Assembly (NCBI RefSeq): GCF_910592395.1 | Contig: NC_088308.1 | Coordinates: 27,111,501 to 27,171,500 of the forward strand | Source: Lineus longissimus | Lineage: Eukaryota; Nemertea; Pilidiophora; Heteronemertea; Lineidae | DNA: 60,000 bases | Direction of reading: 5' to 3' | The notes under the pieces: generated by a model | What the model saw: only the letters and a program-made list of their open reading frames with translations | Database searches by the model: none | Told to the model about the DNA's origin: nothing | Part shown: positions 12,501-25,490 of the stretch, one piece after another | How the letters are laid out: the number at the start of each line of letters is the position of its first letter | Position numbering within the stretch: position 1 is the stretch's first letter | Made by a program: the position numbers and the translations under genes

Positions 12501-15500
12501 TACTTGGATCTATTTCGGACAATCACTCTGCCACCTGCGCGACCTAGTCACAATTCCGGCGCGTTTTCAATATGGCGACAAGTTGTATGGTATAAAATCC
12601 CGACATGAACATGAGAGCCTTGACGCTACAGCGCCTAGAGTGTTTGACCGTGGTTCGGCTGGTCACGGGTTCGACTCCCGTTGAATCTGCCACTTTTTTT
12701 CTGCATTTTTCTTCATTATCTCGTTATCTATTCATTCATAATCATGTTATTATTTTCGTTATCATCATTATCACTATTATATCTTGAAGAAAAGCACCGA
12801 AACAAACATTTCCAAACTTTTCGGGCGTTCGAGTACTTCCGAGGATAATTCGTATCAGCAGCAAGATTTCTCGAGGCAACATTGGGATGGAAAAGTATTT
12901 CTGTCTGGCCGTGACTTCTCCAATCAGAATTAGTTAAAGGGCATCCTGCGATTCAGGCTTTTCATACTCCTTCGTCATATCGAGTGGCGGAATAGATTGA
13001 AAACCACTGCTGCCAGGATGTTTAAAGGGGATCGCCGTTCGTTCACATATATTTACTGGAGTACCGTTACGGCGGTGGCGTGTGTAATTTTCATTCAAGC
13101 GACGACCACTGTAAACGGGCAGACGCTGTGAGCCTTTAAAAAATCACCAACTGCAATAAAGATCTCACCAAAACAGAATGTAACCGTTGGCCTTAGATTT
13201 GAAAGACATATACAAAAAACCTCAGATAACTTGCAAAATCATTATTAGCGAGAGTAAGTATGTTGCAGGATGAGGAGGTGCACGGAACGGAATACGAACA
13301 TTGTCATCTTGGTTACCTAGATCCCAAACCTAATTTGTCCCTTCAAATCACAGCCGGCACAGTGAGCATCGGCAGAATGGATTCCAAGAGAATCGACTCG
13401 AACTTTAGAACATATCCGCCACGTTGCCCGCATCATATTGGCGCCAAAACTATTTCTTTTGACCCTGTTGACCTCGATTCTAACAACTTTTTCGAAAGGC
13501 CATTCAAACGTAAAATCAACTGCAAGCATCATCTTTTATATCACTGTGGTATATAAATGCGATATATTGAGAAAAATCTGTACAGCTATCGAAATATAAG
13601 ATTACTTGGATCTATTTCGGACAATCACTCTGCCACCTGCGCGACCTAGTCACAATTCCGGCGCGTTTTCAATATGGCGACAAGTTGTATGGTGTAAAAT
13701 CCCGACGTGAATGTGAAAGCGTTGACGCTACAGCGCCTAGAGTGTTTGACCGTGGTTCGGCTGGTCACGGGTTCGACTCCCGTTGAATCTGCCACTTTTT
13801 TTCTGCATTTTTCTTCATTATCTCGTTATCTATGCATTCATAATCATGTTATTATTTTCGTTATCATCATTATCACTATTATATCTTGAAGAAAAGCACC
13901 GAAACAAACATTTCCAAACTTTTCGGGCGTTCGAATACTTCCGAGGATAATTCGTATCAGCAGCAAGATTTCTCGAGGCAACATTGGGATGGAAAAGTAT
14001 TTCTGTCTGACCGTGACTTCTCCAATCAGAATTAGTTAAAGGGCATCCTGCGATTCAGGCTTTTCATACTCCTTCGTCATATCGAGTGGCGGAATAGATT
14101 GAAAACCACTGCTGCCAGGATGTTTAAAGGGGATCGCCGTTCGTTCACATATATTTACTGGAGTACCGTTACGGCGGTGGCGTGTGTAATTTTCATTCAA
14201 GCGACGACCACTGTAAACGGGCAGACGCTGTGAGCCTTTAAAAAATCACCAACTGCAATAAAGATCTCACCAAAACAGAATGTAACCGTTGGCCTTAGAT
14301 TTGAAAGACATATACAAAAAACCTCAGATAACTTGCAAAATCATTATTAGCGAGAGTAAGTATGTTGCAGGATGAGGAGGTGCACGGAACGGAATACGAA
14401 CATTGTCATCTTGGTTACCTAGATCCCAAACCTAATTTGTCCCTTCAAATCACAGCCGGCACAGTGAGCATCGGCAGAATGGATTCCAAGAGAATCGACT
14501 CGAACTTTAGAACAAATCCGCCACGTTGCCCGCATCATATTGGCGCCAAAACTATTTCTTTTGACCCTGTTGACCTCGATTCTAACAACTTTTTCGAAAG
14601 GCCATTCAAACGTAAAATCAACTGCAAGCATCATCTTTTATATCACTGTGGTATATAAATGCGTTATATTGAGAAAAATCTGTACAGCTATCGAAATATA
14701 AGATTACTTGGATCTATTTCGGACAATCACTCTGCCACCTGCGCGACCTAGTCACAATTCCGGCGCGTTTTCAATATGGCGACAAGTTGTATGGTATAAA
14801 ATCCCGACATGAACATGAGAGCCTTGACGCTACAGCGCTTAGAGTGTTTGACCGTGGTTCGGCTGGTCACGGGTTCGACTCCCGTTGAATCTGCCACTTT
14901 TTTTCTGCATTTTTCTTCATTATCTCGTTATCTATTCATTCATAATCATGTTATTATTTTCGTTATCATCATTATCACTATTATATCTTGAAGAAAAGCA
15001 CCGAAACAAACATTTCCAAACTTTTCGGGCGTTCGAGTACTTCCGAGGATAATTCGTATCAGCAGCAAGATTTCTCGAGGCAACATTGGGATGGAAAAGT
15101 ATTTCTGTCTGGCCGTGACTTCTCCAATCAGAATTAGTTAAAGGGCATCCTGCGATTCAGGCTTTTCATACTCCTTCGTCATATCGAGTGGCGGCGTAGA
15201 TTGAAAACCACTGCTGCCAGGATGTTTAAAGGGGATCGCCGTTCGTTCACATATATTTACTGGAGTACCGTTACGGCGGTGGCGTGTGTAATTTTCATTC
15301 AAGCGACGACCACTGTAAACGGGCAGACGCTGTGAGCCTTTAAAAAATCACCAACTGCAATAAAGATCTCACCAAAACAGAATGTAACCGTTGGCCTTAG
15401 ATTTGAAAGACATATACAAAAAACCTCAGATAACTTGCAAAATCATTATTAGCGAGAGTAAGTAAGTATGTTGCAGGATGAGGAGGTGCACGGAACGGAA

Positions 15501-18500
15501 TACGAACATTGTCATCTTGGTTACCTAGATCCCAAACCTAATTTGTCCCTTCAAATCACAGCCGGCACAGTGAGCATCGGCAGAATGGATTCCAAGAGAA
15601 TCGACTCGAACTTTAGAACAAATCCGCCACGTTGCCCGCATCATATTGGCGCCAAAACTATTTCTTTTGACCCTGTTGACCTCGATTCTAACAACTTTTT
15701 CGAAAGGCCATTCAAACGTAAAATCAACTGCAAGCATCATCTTTTATATCACTGTGGTATATAAATGCGATATATTGAGAAAAATCTGTACAGCTATCGA
15801 AATATAAGATTACTTGGATCTATTTCGGACAATCACTCTGCCACCTGCGCGACCTAGTCACAATTCCGGCGCGTTTTCAATATGGCGACAAGTTGTATGG
15901 TATAAAATCCCGACATGAACATGAGAGCCTTGACGCTACAGCGCTTAGAGTGTTTGACCGTGGTTCGGCTGGTCACGGGTTCGACTCCCGTTGAATCTGC
16001 CACTTTTTTTCTGCATTTTTCTTCATTATCTCGTTATCTATTCATTCATAATCATGTTATTATTTTCGTTATCATCATTATCACTATTATATCTTGAAGA
16101 AAAGCACCGAAACAAACATTTCCAAACTTTTCGGGCGTTCGAGTACTTCCGAGGATAATTCGTATCAGCAGCAAGATTTCTCGAGGCAACATTGGGATGG
16201 AAAAGTATTTCTGTCTGGCCGTGACTTCTCCAATCAGAATTAGTTAAAGGGCATCCTGCGATTCAGGCTTTTCATACTCCTTCGTCATATCGAGTGGCGG
16301 AATAGATTGAAAACCACTGCTGCCAGGATGTTTAAAGGGGATCGCCGTTCGTTCACATATATTTACTGGAGTACCGTTACGGCGGTGGCGTGTGTAATTT
16401 TCATTCAAGCGACGACCACTGTAAACGGGCAGACGCTGTGAGCCTTTAAAAAATCACCAACTCCAATAAAGATCTCACCAAAACAGAATGTAACCGTTGG
16501 CCTTAGATTTGAAAGACATATACAAAAAACCTCAGATAACTTGCAAAATCATTATTAGCGAGAGTAAGTATGTTGCAGGATGAGGAGGTGCACGGAACGG
16601 AATACGAACATTGTCATCTTGGTTACCTAGATCCCAAACCTAATTTGTCCCTTCAAATCACAGCCGGCACAGTGAGCATCGGCAGAATGGATTCCAAGAG
16701 AATCGACACGAACTTTAGAACATATCCGCCACGTTGCCCGCATCATATTGGCGCCAAAACTATTTCTTTTGACCCTGTTGACCTCGATTCTAACAACTTT
16801 TTCGAAAGGCCAGTCAAACGTAAAATCAACTGCAAGCATCATCTTTTATATCACTGTGGTATATAAATGCGATATATTGAGAAAAATTTGTACAGCTATC
16901 GAAATATAAGATTACTTGGATCTATTTCGGACAATCACTCTGCCACCTGCGCGACCTAGTCACAATTCCGGCGCGTTTTCAATATGGCGACAAGTTGTAT
17001 GGTGTAAAATCCCGACGTGAATGTGAAAGCGTTGACGCTACAGCGCCTAGAGTGTTTGACCGTGGTTCGGCTGGTCACGGGTTCGACTCCCGTTGAATCT
17101 GCCACTTTTTTTCTGCATTTTTCTTCATTATCTCGTTATCTATTCATTCATAATCATGTTATTATTTTCGTTATCATCATTATCACTATTATATCTTGAA
17201 GAAAAGCACCGAAACAAACATTTCCAAACTTTTCGGGCGTTTGAATACTTCCGAGGATAATTCGTATCAGCAGCAAGATTTCTCGAGGCAACATTGGGAT
17301 GGAAAAGTATTTCTGTCTGACCGTGACTTCTCCAATCAGAATTAGTTAAAGGGCATCCTGCGATTCAGGCTTTTCATACTCCTTCGTCATATCGAGTGGC
17401 GGAATAGATTGAAAACCACTGCTGCCAGGATGTTTAAAGGGGATCGCCGTTCGTTCACATATATTTACTGGAGTACCGTTACGGCGGTGGCGTGTGTAAT
17501 TTTCATTCAAGCGACGACCACTGTAAACGGGCAGACGCTGTGAGCCTTTAAAAAATCACCAACTGCAATAAAGATCTCACCAAAACAGAATGTAACCGTT
17601 GGCCTTAGATTTGAAAGACATATACAAAAAACCTCAGATAACTTGCAAAATCATTATTAGCGAGAGTAAGTATGTTGCAGGATGAGGAGGTGCACGGAAC
17701 GGAATACGAACATTGTCATCTTGGTTACCTAGATCCCAAACCTAATTTGTCCCTTCAAATCACAGCCGGCACAGTGAGCATCGGCAGAATGGATTCCAAG
17801 AGAATCGACTCGAACTTTAGAACAAATCCGCCACGTTGCCCGCATCATATTGGCGCCAAAACTATTTCTTTTGACCCTGTTGACCTCGATTCTAACAACT
17901 TTTTCGAAAGGCCATTCAAACGTAAAATCAACTGCAAGCATCATCTTTTATATCACTGTGGTATATAAATGCGTTATATTGAGAAAAATCTGTACAGCTA
18001 TCGAAATATAAGATTACTTGGATCTATTTCGGACAATCACTCTGCCACCTGCGCGACCTAGTCACAATTCCGGCGCGTTTTCAATATGGCGACAAGTTGT
18101 ATGGTATAAAATCCCGACATGAACATGAGAGCCTTGACGCTACAGCGCTTAGAGTGTTTGACCGTGGTTCGGCTGGTCACGGGTTCGACTCCCGTTGAAT
18201 CTGCCACTTTTTTTCTGCATTTTTCTTCATTATCTCGTTATCTATTCATTCATAATCATGTTATTATTTTCGTTATCATCATTATCACTATTATATCTTG
18301 AAGAAAAGCACCGAAACAAACATTTCCAAACTTTTCGGGCGTTCGAGTACTTCCGAGGATAATTCGTATCAGCAGCAAGATTTCTCGAGGCAACATTGGG
18401 ATGGAAAAGTATTTCTGTCTGGCCGTGACTTCTCCAATCAGAATTAGTTAAAGGGCATCCTGCGATTCAGGCTTTTCATACTCCTTCGTCATATCGAGTG

Positions 18501-21500
18501 GCGGAATAGATTGAAAACCACTGCTGCCAGGATGTTTAAAGGGGATCGCCGTTCGTTCACATATATTTACTGGAGTACCGTTACGGCGGTGGCGTGTGTA
18601 ATTTTCATTCAAGCGACGACCACTGTAAACGGGCAGACGCTGTGAGCCTTTAAAAAATCACCAACTCCAATAAAGATCTCACCAAAACAGAATGTAACCG
18701 TTGGCCTTAGATTTGAAAGACATATACAAAAAACCTCAGATAACTTGCAAAATCATTATTAGCGAGAGTAAGTATGTTGCAGGATGAGGAGGTGCACGGA
18801 ACGGAATACGAACATTGTCATCTTGGTTACCTAGATCCCAAACCTAATTTGTCCCTTCAAATCACAGCCGGCACAGTGAGCATCGGCAGAATGGATTCCA
18901 AGAGAATCGACTCGAACTTTAGAACATATCCGCCACGTTGCCCGCATCATATTGGCGCCAAAACTATTTCTTTTGACCCTGTTGACCTCGATTCTAACAA
19001 CTTTTTCGAAAGGCCATTCAAACGTAAAATCAACTGCAAGCATCATCTTTTATATCACTGTGGTATATAAATGCGATATATTGAGAAAAATCTGTACAGC
19101 TATCGAAATATAAGATTACTTGGATCTATTTCGGACAATCACTCTGCCACCTGCGCGACCTAGTCACAATTCCGGCGCGTTTTCAATATGGCGACAAGTT
19201 GTATGGTGTAAAATCCCGACGTGAATGTGAAAGCGTTGACGCTACAGCGCCTAGAGTGTTTGACCGTGGTTCGGCTGGTCACGGGTTCGACTCCCGTTGA
19301 ATCTGCCACTTTTTTTCTGCATTTTTCTTCATTATCTCGTTATCTATTCATTCATAATCATGTTATTATTTTCGTTATCATCATTATCACTATTATATCT
19401 TGAAGAAAAGCACCGAAACAAACATTTCCAAACTTTTCGGGCGTTCGAGTACTTCCGAGGATAATTTGTATCAGCAGCAAGATTTCTCGAGGCAACATTG
19501 GGATGGAAAAGTATTTCTGTCTGGCCGTGACTTCTCCAATCAGAATTAGTTAAAGGGCATCCTGCGATTCAGGCTTTTCATACTCCTTCGTCATATCGAG
19601 TGGCGGCGTAGATTGAAAACCACTACTGCCAGGATGTTTAAAGGGGATCGCCGTTCGTTCACATATATTTACTGGAGTACCGTTACGGCGGTGGCGTGTG
19701 TAATTTTCATTCAAGCGACGACCACTGTAAACGGGCAGACGCTGTGAGCCTTTAAAAAATCACCAACTGCAATAAAGATCTCACCAAAACAGAATGTAAC
19801 CGTTGGCCTTAGATTTGAAAGACATATACAAAAAACCTCAGATAACTTGCAAAATCATTATTAGCGAGAGTAAGTATGTTGCAGGATGAGGAGGTGCACG
19901 GAACGGAATACGAACATTGTCATCTTGGTTACCTAGATCCCAAACCTAATTTGTCCCTTCAAATCACAGCCGGCACAGTGAGCATCGGCAGAATGGATTC
20001 CAAGAGAATCGACTCGAACTTTAGAACAAATCCGCCACGTTGCCCGCATCATATTGGCGCCAAAACTATTTCTTTTGACCCTGTTGACCTCGATTCTAAC
20101 AACTTTTTCGAAAGGCCATTCAAACGTAAAATCAACTGCAAGCATCATCTTTTATATCACTGTGGTATATAAATGCGATATATTGAGAAAAATCTGTACA
20201 GCTATCGAAATATAAGATTACTTGGATCTATTTCGGACAATCACTCTGCCACCTGCGCGACCTAGTCACAATTCCGGCGCGTTTTCAATATGGCGACAAG
20301 TTGTATGGTATAAAATCCCGACATGAACATGAGAGCCTTGACGCTACAGCGCTTAGAGTGTTTGACCGTGGTTCGGCTGGTCACGGGTTCGACTCCCGTT
20401 GAATCTGCCACTTTTTTTCTGCATTTTTCTTCATTATCTCGTTATCTATTCATTCATAATCATGTTATTATTTTCGTTATCATCATTATCACTATTATAT
20501 CTTGAAGAAAAGCACCGAAACAAACATTTCCAAACTTTTCGGGCGTTCGAGTACTTCCGAGGATAATTCGTATCAGCAGCAAGATTTCTCGAGGCAACAT
20601 TGGGATGGAAAAGTATTTCTGTCTGGCCGTGACTTCTCCAATCAGAATTAGTTAAAGGGCATCCTGCGATTCAGGCTTTTCATACTCCTTCGTCATATCG
20701 AGTGGCGGAATAGATTGAAAACCACTGCTGCCAGGATGTTTAAAGGGGATCGCCGTTCGTTCACATATATTTACTGGAGTACCGTTACGGCGGTGGCGTG
20801 TGTAATTTTCATTCAAGCGACGACCACTGTAAACGGGCAGACGCTGTGAGCCTTTAAAAAATCACCAACTCCAATAAAGATCTCACCAAAACAGAATGTA
20901 ACCGTTGGCCTTAGATTTGAAAGACATATACAAAAAACCTCAGATAACTTGCAAAATCATTATTAGCGAGAGTAAGTATGTTGCAGGATGAGGAGGTGCA
21001 CGGAACGGAATACGAACATTGTCATCTTGGTTACCTAGATCCCAAACCTAATTTGTCCCTTCAAATCACAGCCGGCACAGTGAGCATCGGCAGAATGGAT
21101 TCCAAGAGAATCGACACGAACTTTAGAACATATCCGCCACGTTGCCCGCATCATATTGGCGCCAAAACTATTTCTTTTGACCCTGTTGACCTCGATTCTA
21201 ACAACTTTTTCGAAAGGCCAGTCAAACGTAAAATCAACTGCAAGCATCATCTTTTATATCACTGTGGTATATAAATGCGATATATTGAGAAAAATCTGTA
21301 CAGCTATCGAAATATAAGATTACTTGGATCTATTTCGGACAATCACTCTGCCACCTGCGCGACCTAGTCACAATTCCGGCGCGTTTTCAATATGGCGACA
21401 AGTTGTATGGTGTAAAATCCCGACGTGAATGTGAAAGCGTTGACGCTACAGCGCCTAGAGTGTTTGACCGTGGTTCGGCTGGTCACGGGTTCGACTCCCG

Positions 21501-24250
21501 TTGAATCTGCCACTTTTTTTCTGCATTTTTCTTCATTATCTCGTTATCTATTCATTCATAATCATGTTATTATTTTCGTTATCATCATTATCACTATTAT
21601 ATCTTGAAGAAAAGCACCGAAACAAACATTTCCAAACTTTTCGGGCGTTCGAGTACTTCCGAGGATAATTCGTATCAGCAGCAAGATTTCTCGAGGCAAC
21701 ATTGGGATGGAAAAGTATTTCTGTCTGGCCGTGACTTCTCCAATCAGAATTAGTTAAAGGGCATCCTGCGATTCAGGCTTTTCATACTCCTTCGTCATAT
21801 CGAGTGGCGGCGTAGATTGAAAACCACTGCTGCCAGGATGTTTAAAGGGGATCGCCGTTCGTTCACATATATTTACTGGAGTACCGTTACGGCGGTGGCG
21901 TGTGTAATTTTCATTCAAGCGACGACCACTGTAAACGGGCAGACGCTGTGAGCCTTTAAAAAATCACCAACTGCAATAAAGATCTCACCAAAACAGAATG
22001 TAACCGTTGGCCTTAGATTTGAAAGACATATACAAAAAACCTCAGATAACTTGCAAAATCATTATTAGCGAGAGTAAGTATGTTGCAGGATGAGGAGGTG
22101 CACGGAACGGAATACGAACATTGTCATCTTGGTTACCTAGATCCCAAACCTAATTTGTCCCTTCAAATCACAGCCGGCACAGTGAGCATCGGCAGAATGG
22201 ATTCCAAGAGAATCGACTCGAACTTTAGAACATATCCGCCACGTTGCCCGCATCATATTGGCGCCAAAACTATTTCTTTTGACCCTGTTGACCTCGATTC
22301 TAACAACTTTTTCGAAAGGCCAGTCAAACGTAAAATCAACTGCAAGCATCATCTTTTATATCACTGTGGTATATAAATGCGATATATTGAGAAAAATCTG
22401 TACAGCTATCGAAATATAAGATTACTTGGATCTATTTCGGACAATCACTCTGCCACCTGCGCGACCTAGTCACAATTCCGGCGCGTTTTCAATATGGCGA
22501 CAAGTTGTATGGTATAAAATCCCGACATGAACATGAGAGCCTTGACGCTACAGCGCCTAGAGTGTTTGGCCGTGGTTCGGCTGGTCACGGGTTCGACTCC
22601 CGTTGAATCTGCCACTTTTTTTCTGCATTTTTCTTCATTATCTCGTTATCTATTCATTCATAATCATGTTATTATTTTCGTTATCATCATTATCACTATT
22701 ATATCTTGAAGAAAAGCACCGAAACAAACATTTCCAAACTTTTCGGGCGTTCGAGTACTTCCGAGGATAATTCGTATCAGCAGCAAGATTTCTCGAGGCA
22801 ACATTGGGATGGAAAAGTATTTCTGTCTGGCCGTGACTTCTCCAATCAGAATTAGTTAAAGGGCATCCTGCGATTCAGGCTTTTCATACTCCTTCGTCAT
22901 ATCGGGTGGCGGCGTAGATTGAAAACCACTGCTGCCAGGATGTTTAAAGGGGATCGCCGTTCGTTCACATATATTTACTGGAGTACCGTTACGGCGGTGG
23001 CGTGTGTAATTTTCATTCAAGCGACGACCACTGTAAACGGGCAGACGCTGTGAGCCTTTAAAAAATCACCAACTGCAATAAAGATCTCACCAAAACAGAA
23101 TGTAACCGTTGGCCTTAGATTTGAAAGACATATACAAAAAACCTCAGATAACTTGCAAAATCATTATTAGCGAGAGTAAGTATGTTGCAGGATGAGGAGG
23201 TGCACGGAACGGAATACGAACATTGTCATCTTGGTTACCTAGATCCCAAACCTAATTTGTCCCTTCAAATCACAGCCGGCACAGTGAGCATCGGCAGAAT
23301 GGATTCCAAGAGAATCGACTCGAACTTTAGAACATATCCGCCACGTTGCCCGCATCATATTGGCGCCAAAACTATTTCTTTTGACCCTGTTGACCTCGAT
23401 TCTAACAACTTTTTCGAAAGGCCATTCAAACGTAAAATCAACTGCAAGCATCATCTTTTATATCACTGTGGTATATAAATGCGATATATTGAGAAAAATC
23501 TGTACAGCTATCGAAATATAAGATTACTTGGATCTATTTCGGACAATCACTCTGCCACCTGCGCGACCTAGTCACAATTCCGGCGCGTTTTCAATATGGC
23601 GACAAGTTGTATGGTGTAAAATCCCGACGTGAATGTGAAAGCGTTGACGCTACAGCGCCTAGAGTGTTTGACCGTGGTTCGGCTGGTCACGGGTTCGACT
23701 CCCGTTGAATCTGCCACTTTTTTTCTGCATTTTTCTTCATTATCTCGTTATCTATTCATTCATAATCATGTTATTAGTTTCGTTATCATCATTATCACTA
23801 TTATATCTTGAAGAAAAGCACCGAAACAAACATTTCCAAACTTTTCGGGCGTTCGAGTACTTCCGAGGATGATTCGTATCAGCAGCAAGATTTCTCGAGG
23901 CAACATTGGGTTGGAAAAGTATTTCTGTCTGAGCGTGACTTCTCCAATCAGAATTAGTTAAAGGGCATTCTGCGATTCAGGCTTTTTATACTCCTTCGTT
24001 ATATCGAGTGGCGGAGTAGATTGAAAACCACTGCTGCCAGGATGTTTAAAGGGGATCGCCGTTCGTTCACATATATTTACTGGAGTACCGGTACGGCGGT
24101 GGCGTGTGTAATTTTTATTCAAGCGACGACCACTGTAAACGGGCAGACGCTGTGAGCCTATAAAAAAAAATCACCAACTGCAATAAAGATCTCACCAAAA
24201 CAGAATGTAACCGTTGGCCTTAGATTTGAAAGACATATACAAAAAACCTC

Positions 24251-25085
24251 AGATAACTTGCAAAATCATTATTAGCGAGAGTAAGTATGTTGCAGGATGA
24301 GGAGGTGCACGGAACGGAATACGAACATTGTCATCTTGGTTACCTAGATCCCAAACCTAATTTGTCCCTTCAAATCACAACCGGTGTAAAAGTAAAAAGT
24401 GTCCCCCCTGGAAAAAGTGTCCGGCCCTATTGTATTCTGCAATATGGTTCTATAAGAGACCCTGACCGTCAACAGCTCAGAGATTGAAGCGCATAATAGA
24501 ATCCTTTGTTCCCGGACATTTTAACCTAGGACATTTTTTAACTTCTACACCGGCACAGTGAGCATCGGCAGAATGGATTCCAAGAGAATCGACTCGAACT
24601 TTAGAACAAATCTGCCACGTTGCCCGCATCATATTGGCGCCAAAAATATTTCTTTTGACCCTGTTGACCTCGATTCTAACAACTTTTTCGAAAGGCCATT
24701 CAAACGTAAAATCAACTGCAAGCATCATCTTTTATATCACTGTGGTATATAAATGCGATATATTGAGAAAAATCTGTACAGCTATCGAAATATAAGATTA
24801 CTTGGATCTATTTCGGACAATCACTCTGCCACCTGCGCGACCTAGTCACAATTCCGGCGCGTTTTCAATATGGCGACAAGTTGTATAAAATCCCGACGTG
24901 AACATGAAAGCCTTGACGGTACAGTGCTTAGAGTGTTAGAGTGTAGTTCGGGTGGTCACGGGTTCGACGCCCGTCGAATCTGCCCCTTTTTTCCGCTTTT
25001 TCTACATTATCTTGTTATCTATTCATTCATGTTCATGTTACTATTTCATTATAATCATTATCACTATTATATCTTAAAGAAAACC
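24251..25085 (+). repeat. Terminal, truncated and diverged unit 23 of the array
   Basis: This copy ends at the array border and differs most from the others. A 165-bp element interrupts it at 24385. Its tRNA-like block has B box GGTTCGACGCC (24961-24971) inside a compensated T stem (24958-24974), then T6. Its leader reads GACGTGAACATGAAAGCC, a mixture of the two leader types found in the inner units (ACATGAACATGAGAGCC and ACGTGAATGTGAAAGCG). The D-arm-like stretch AGAGTGTTAGAG looks more tRNA-like than in inner units. Homology stops near 25085. Slow divergence at array edges, outside homogenisation, explains this. The copy may therefore be closest to the ancestral state. Confidence 0.85.
24385..24549. 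mobile_element. 165-bp MITE-like transposon with CCGG target duplication
   Basis: The element starts TGTAAAAGTAAAAAGTGTCC and ends with the near-inverse of TGTAGAAGTTAAAAAATGTCC. The inverted match continues imperfectly for about 45 bp, with a second AAAAAGTGTCC-like subrepeat inside each arm. CCGG flanks it on both sides (24381-24384 and 24550-24553). The other 22 array units have a single CCGG at the same place, so they are natural empty sites. It has no coding capacity and is therefore non-autonomous. TGT...ACA ends with a 4-bp duplication recall Ginger-type elements. That family assignment is an inference. Confidence 0.85.
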
Positions 25086-25104
25086 GCACCTGTTTTGTGA
25101 GTTA
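25069..25104 (+). repeat. 36-bp direct repeat, left copy, at array border
   Basis: This sequence, starting ATATCTTAAAGAAAACCGCA and ending GTGAGTTA, recurs at 25365-25400 with one difference (TTAAAG versus TTGAAG). The left part is array sequence (ATATCTTGAAGAAAA), while the right part is unique flank. A short duplication, or loss of array DNA by recombination, therefore happened at the junction. Confidence 0.85.
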
Positions 25105-25364
25105 CTATACCCCCCCCCCCCCCTCTCCCAACCACCATATACTCGCCACCATTGCCATTGTGTGCTAGCCAACTGCTTCTTCGGTGAACTGCCATGATGG
25201 CATTATTCCTTACTATAACCCCCCCCCCCCCCCCCCCACCACCACCACCACCACCACCACCACCAATGGCACCATGGCCACCACCACTACCACCACCACC
25301 CGAGTCGTCGCTCACCAGCCCTATCAAGGAAGAGCTCCCTATCAAGGCCTGAGCGTTCCTCATA
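25105..25364. repeat. Low-complexity block: poly-C runs and ACC repeats
   Basis: C14 (25110-25123) and C19 (25219-25237) are each preceded by TACTATA or TACTATAA, suggesting an internal duplication. The second run leads into about nine ACC triplets and then further interrupted ACC triplets up to about 25300. Open frames across this block on both strands are only products of the simple repeats (Pro/Thr and Gly tracts). Assembly length errors are likely here. Confidence 0.85.
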
Positions 25365-25400
25365 ATATCTTGAAGAAAACCGCACCTGTTTTGTGAGTTA
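25365..25400 (+). repeat. 36-bp direct repeat, right copy
   Basis: This is the second copy of the sequence at 25069-25104. Its TTGAAG matches the inner array units better than the left copy does. It lies about 190 bp upstream of the p115 start codon. The short stretch after it, to the promoter, shows nothing else. Confidence 0.85.
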
Positions 25401-25490
25401 AAATATAAACTAGATTCTGATCAAGGTATACCGGCAGTGCGCAGATGGGAGGGGCACTCTCCAGAGCTGATTTTGGTATTGGAGAGTGCG

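Larger units (their letters stand above)
1..25085 (+). repeat. Tandem array of a 1,102-bp satellite-like unit, 23 copies
   Basis: Head-to-tail units begin at 1, 1103, 2205, 3307, 4409, 5505, 6613, 7715, 8817, 9919, 11021, 12122, 13224, 14326, 15428, 16534, 17636, 18738, 19840, 20942, 22044, 23146 and 24251. Most are exactly 1,102 bp. Exceptions are unit 5 (1,096; 6-bp deletion in the tRNA-like leader), unit 6 (1,108; an ACATGT insertion near 5845), unit 11 (1,101), unit 15 (1,106; an extra GTAA near 15463) and unit 22 (1,105; longer A run near 24162). Units differ by only a few substitutions each, so they look homogenised by unequal exchange or gene conversion. Divergence rises only in units 22-23 at the right edge. 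The left edge lies outside the window. Each unit holds a Pol III-like element (separate entry). It does not resemble rDNA, 5S, histone, U-snRNA or spliced-leader repeats that I recognise. Confidence 0.97.

Noticed and set aside
24385-24549. Insertion read as a simple duplication or assembly error
   Set aside because: Inverted termini plus a 4-bp target duplication, with exact empty sites in sister units, fit a transposon better.
1-25085. CRISPR or rDNA array
   Set aside because: The units are 1.1 kb with no spacer structure, and the context is eukaryotic. No 5S, 18S, 28S or snRNA core sequence was recognised.
25067-25396. Open frames coding Gly-rich and Thr/Pro-rich proteins
   Set aside because: They are translations of poly-C and ACC simple repeats.
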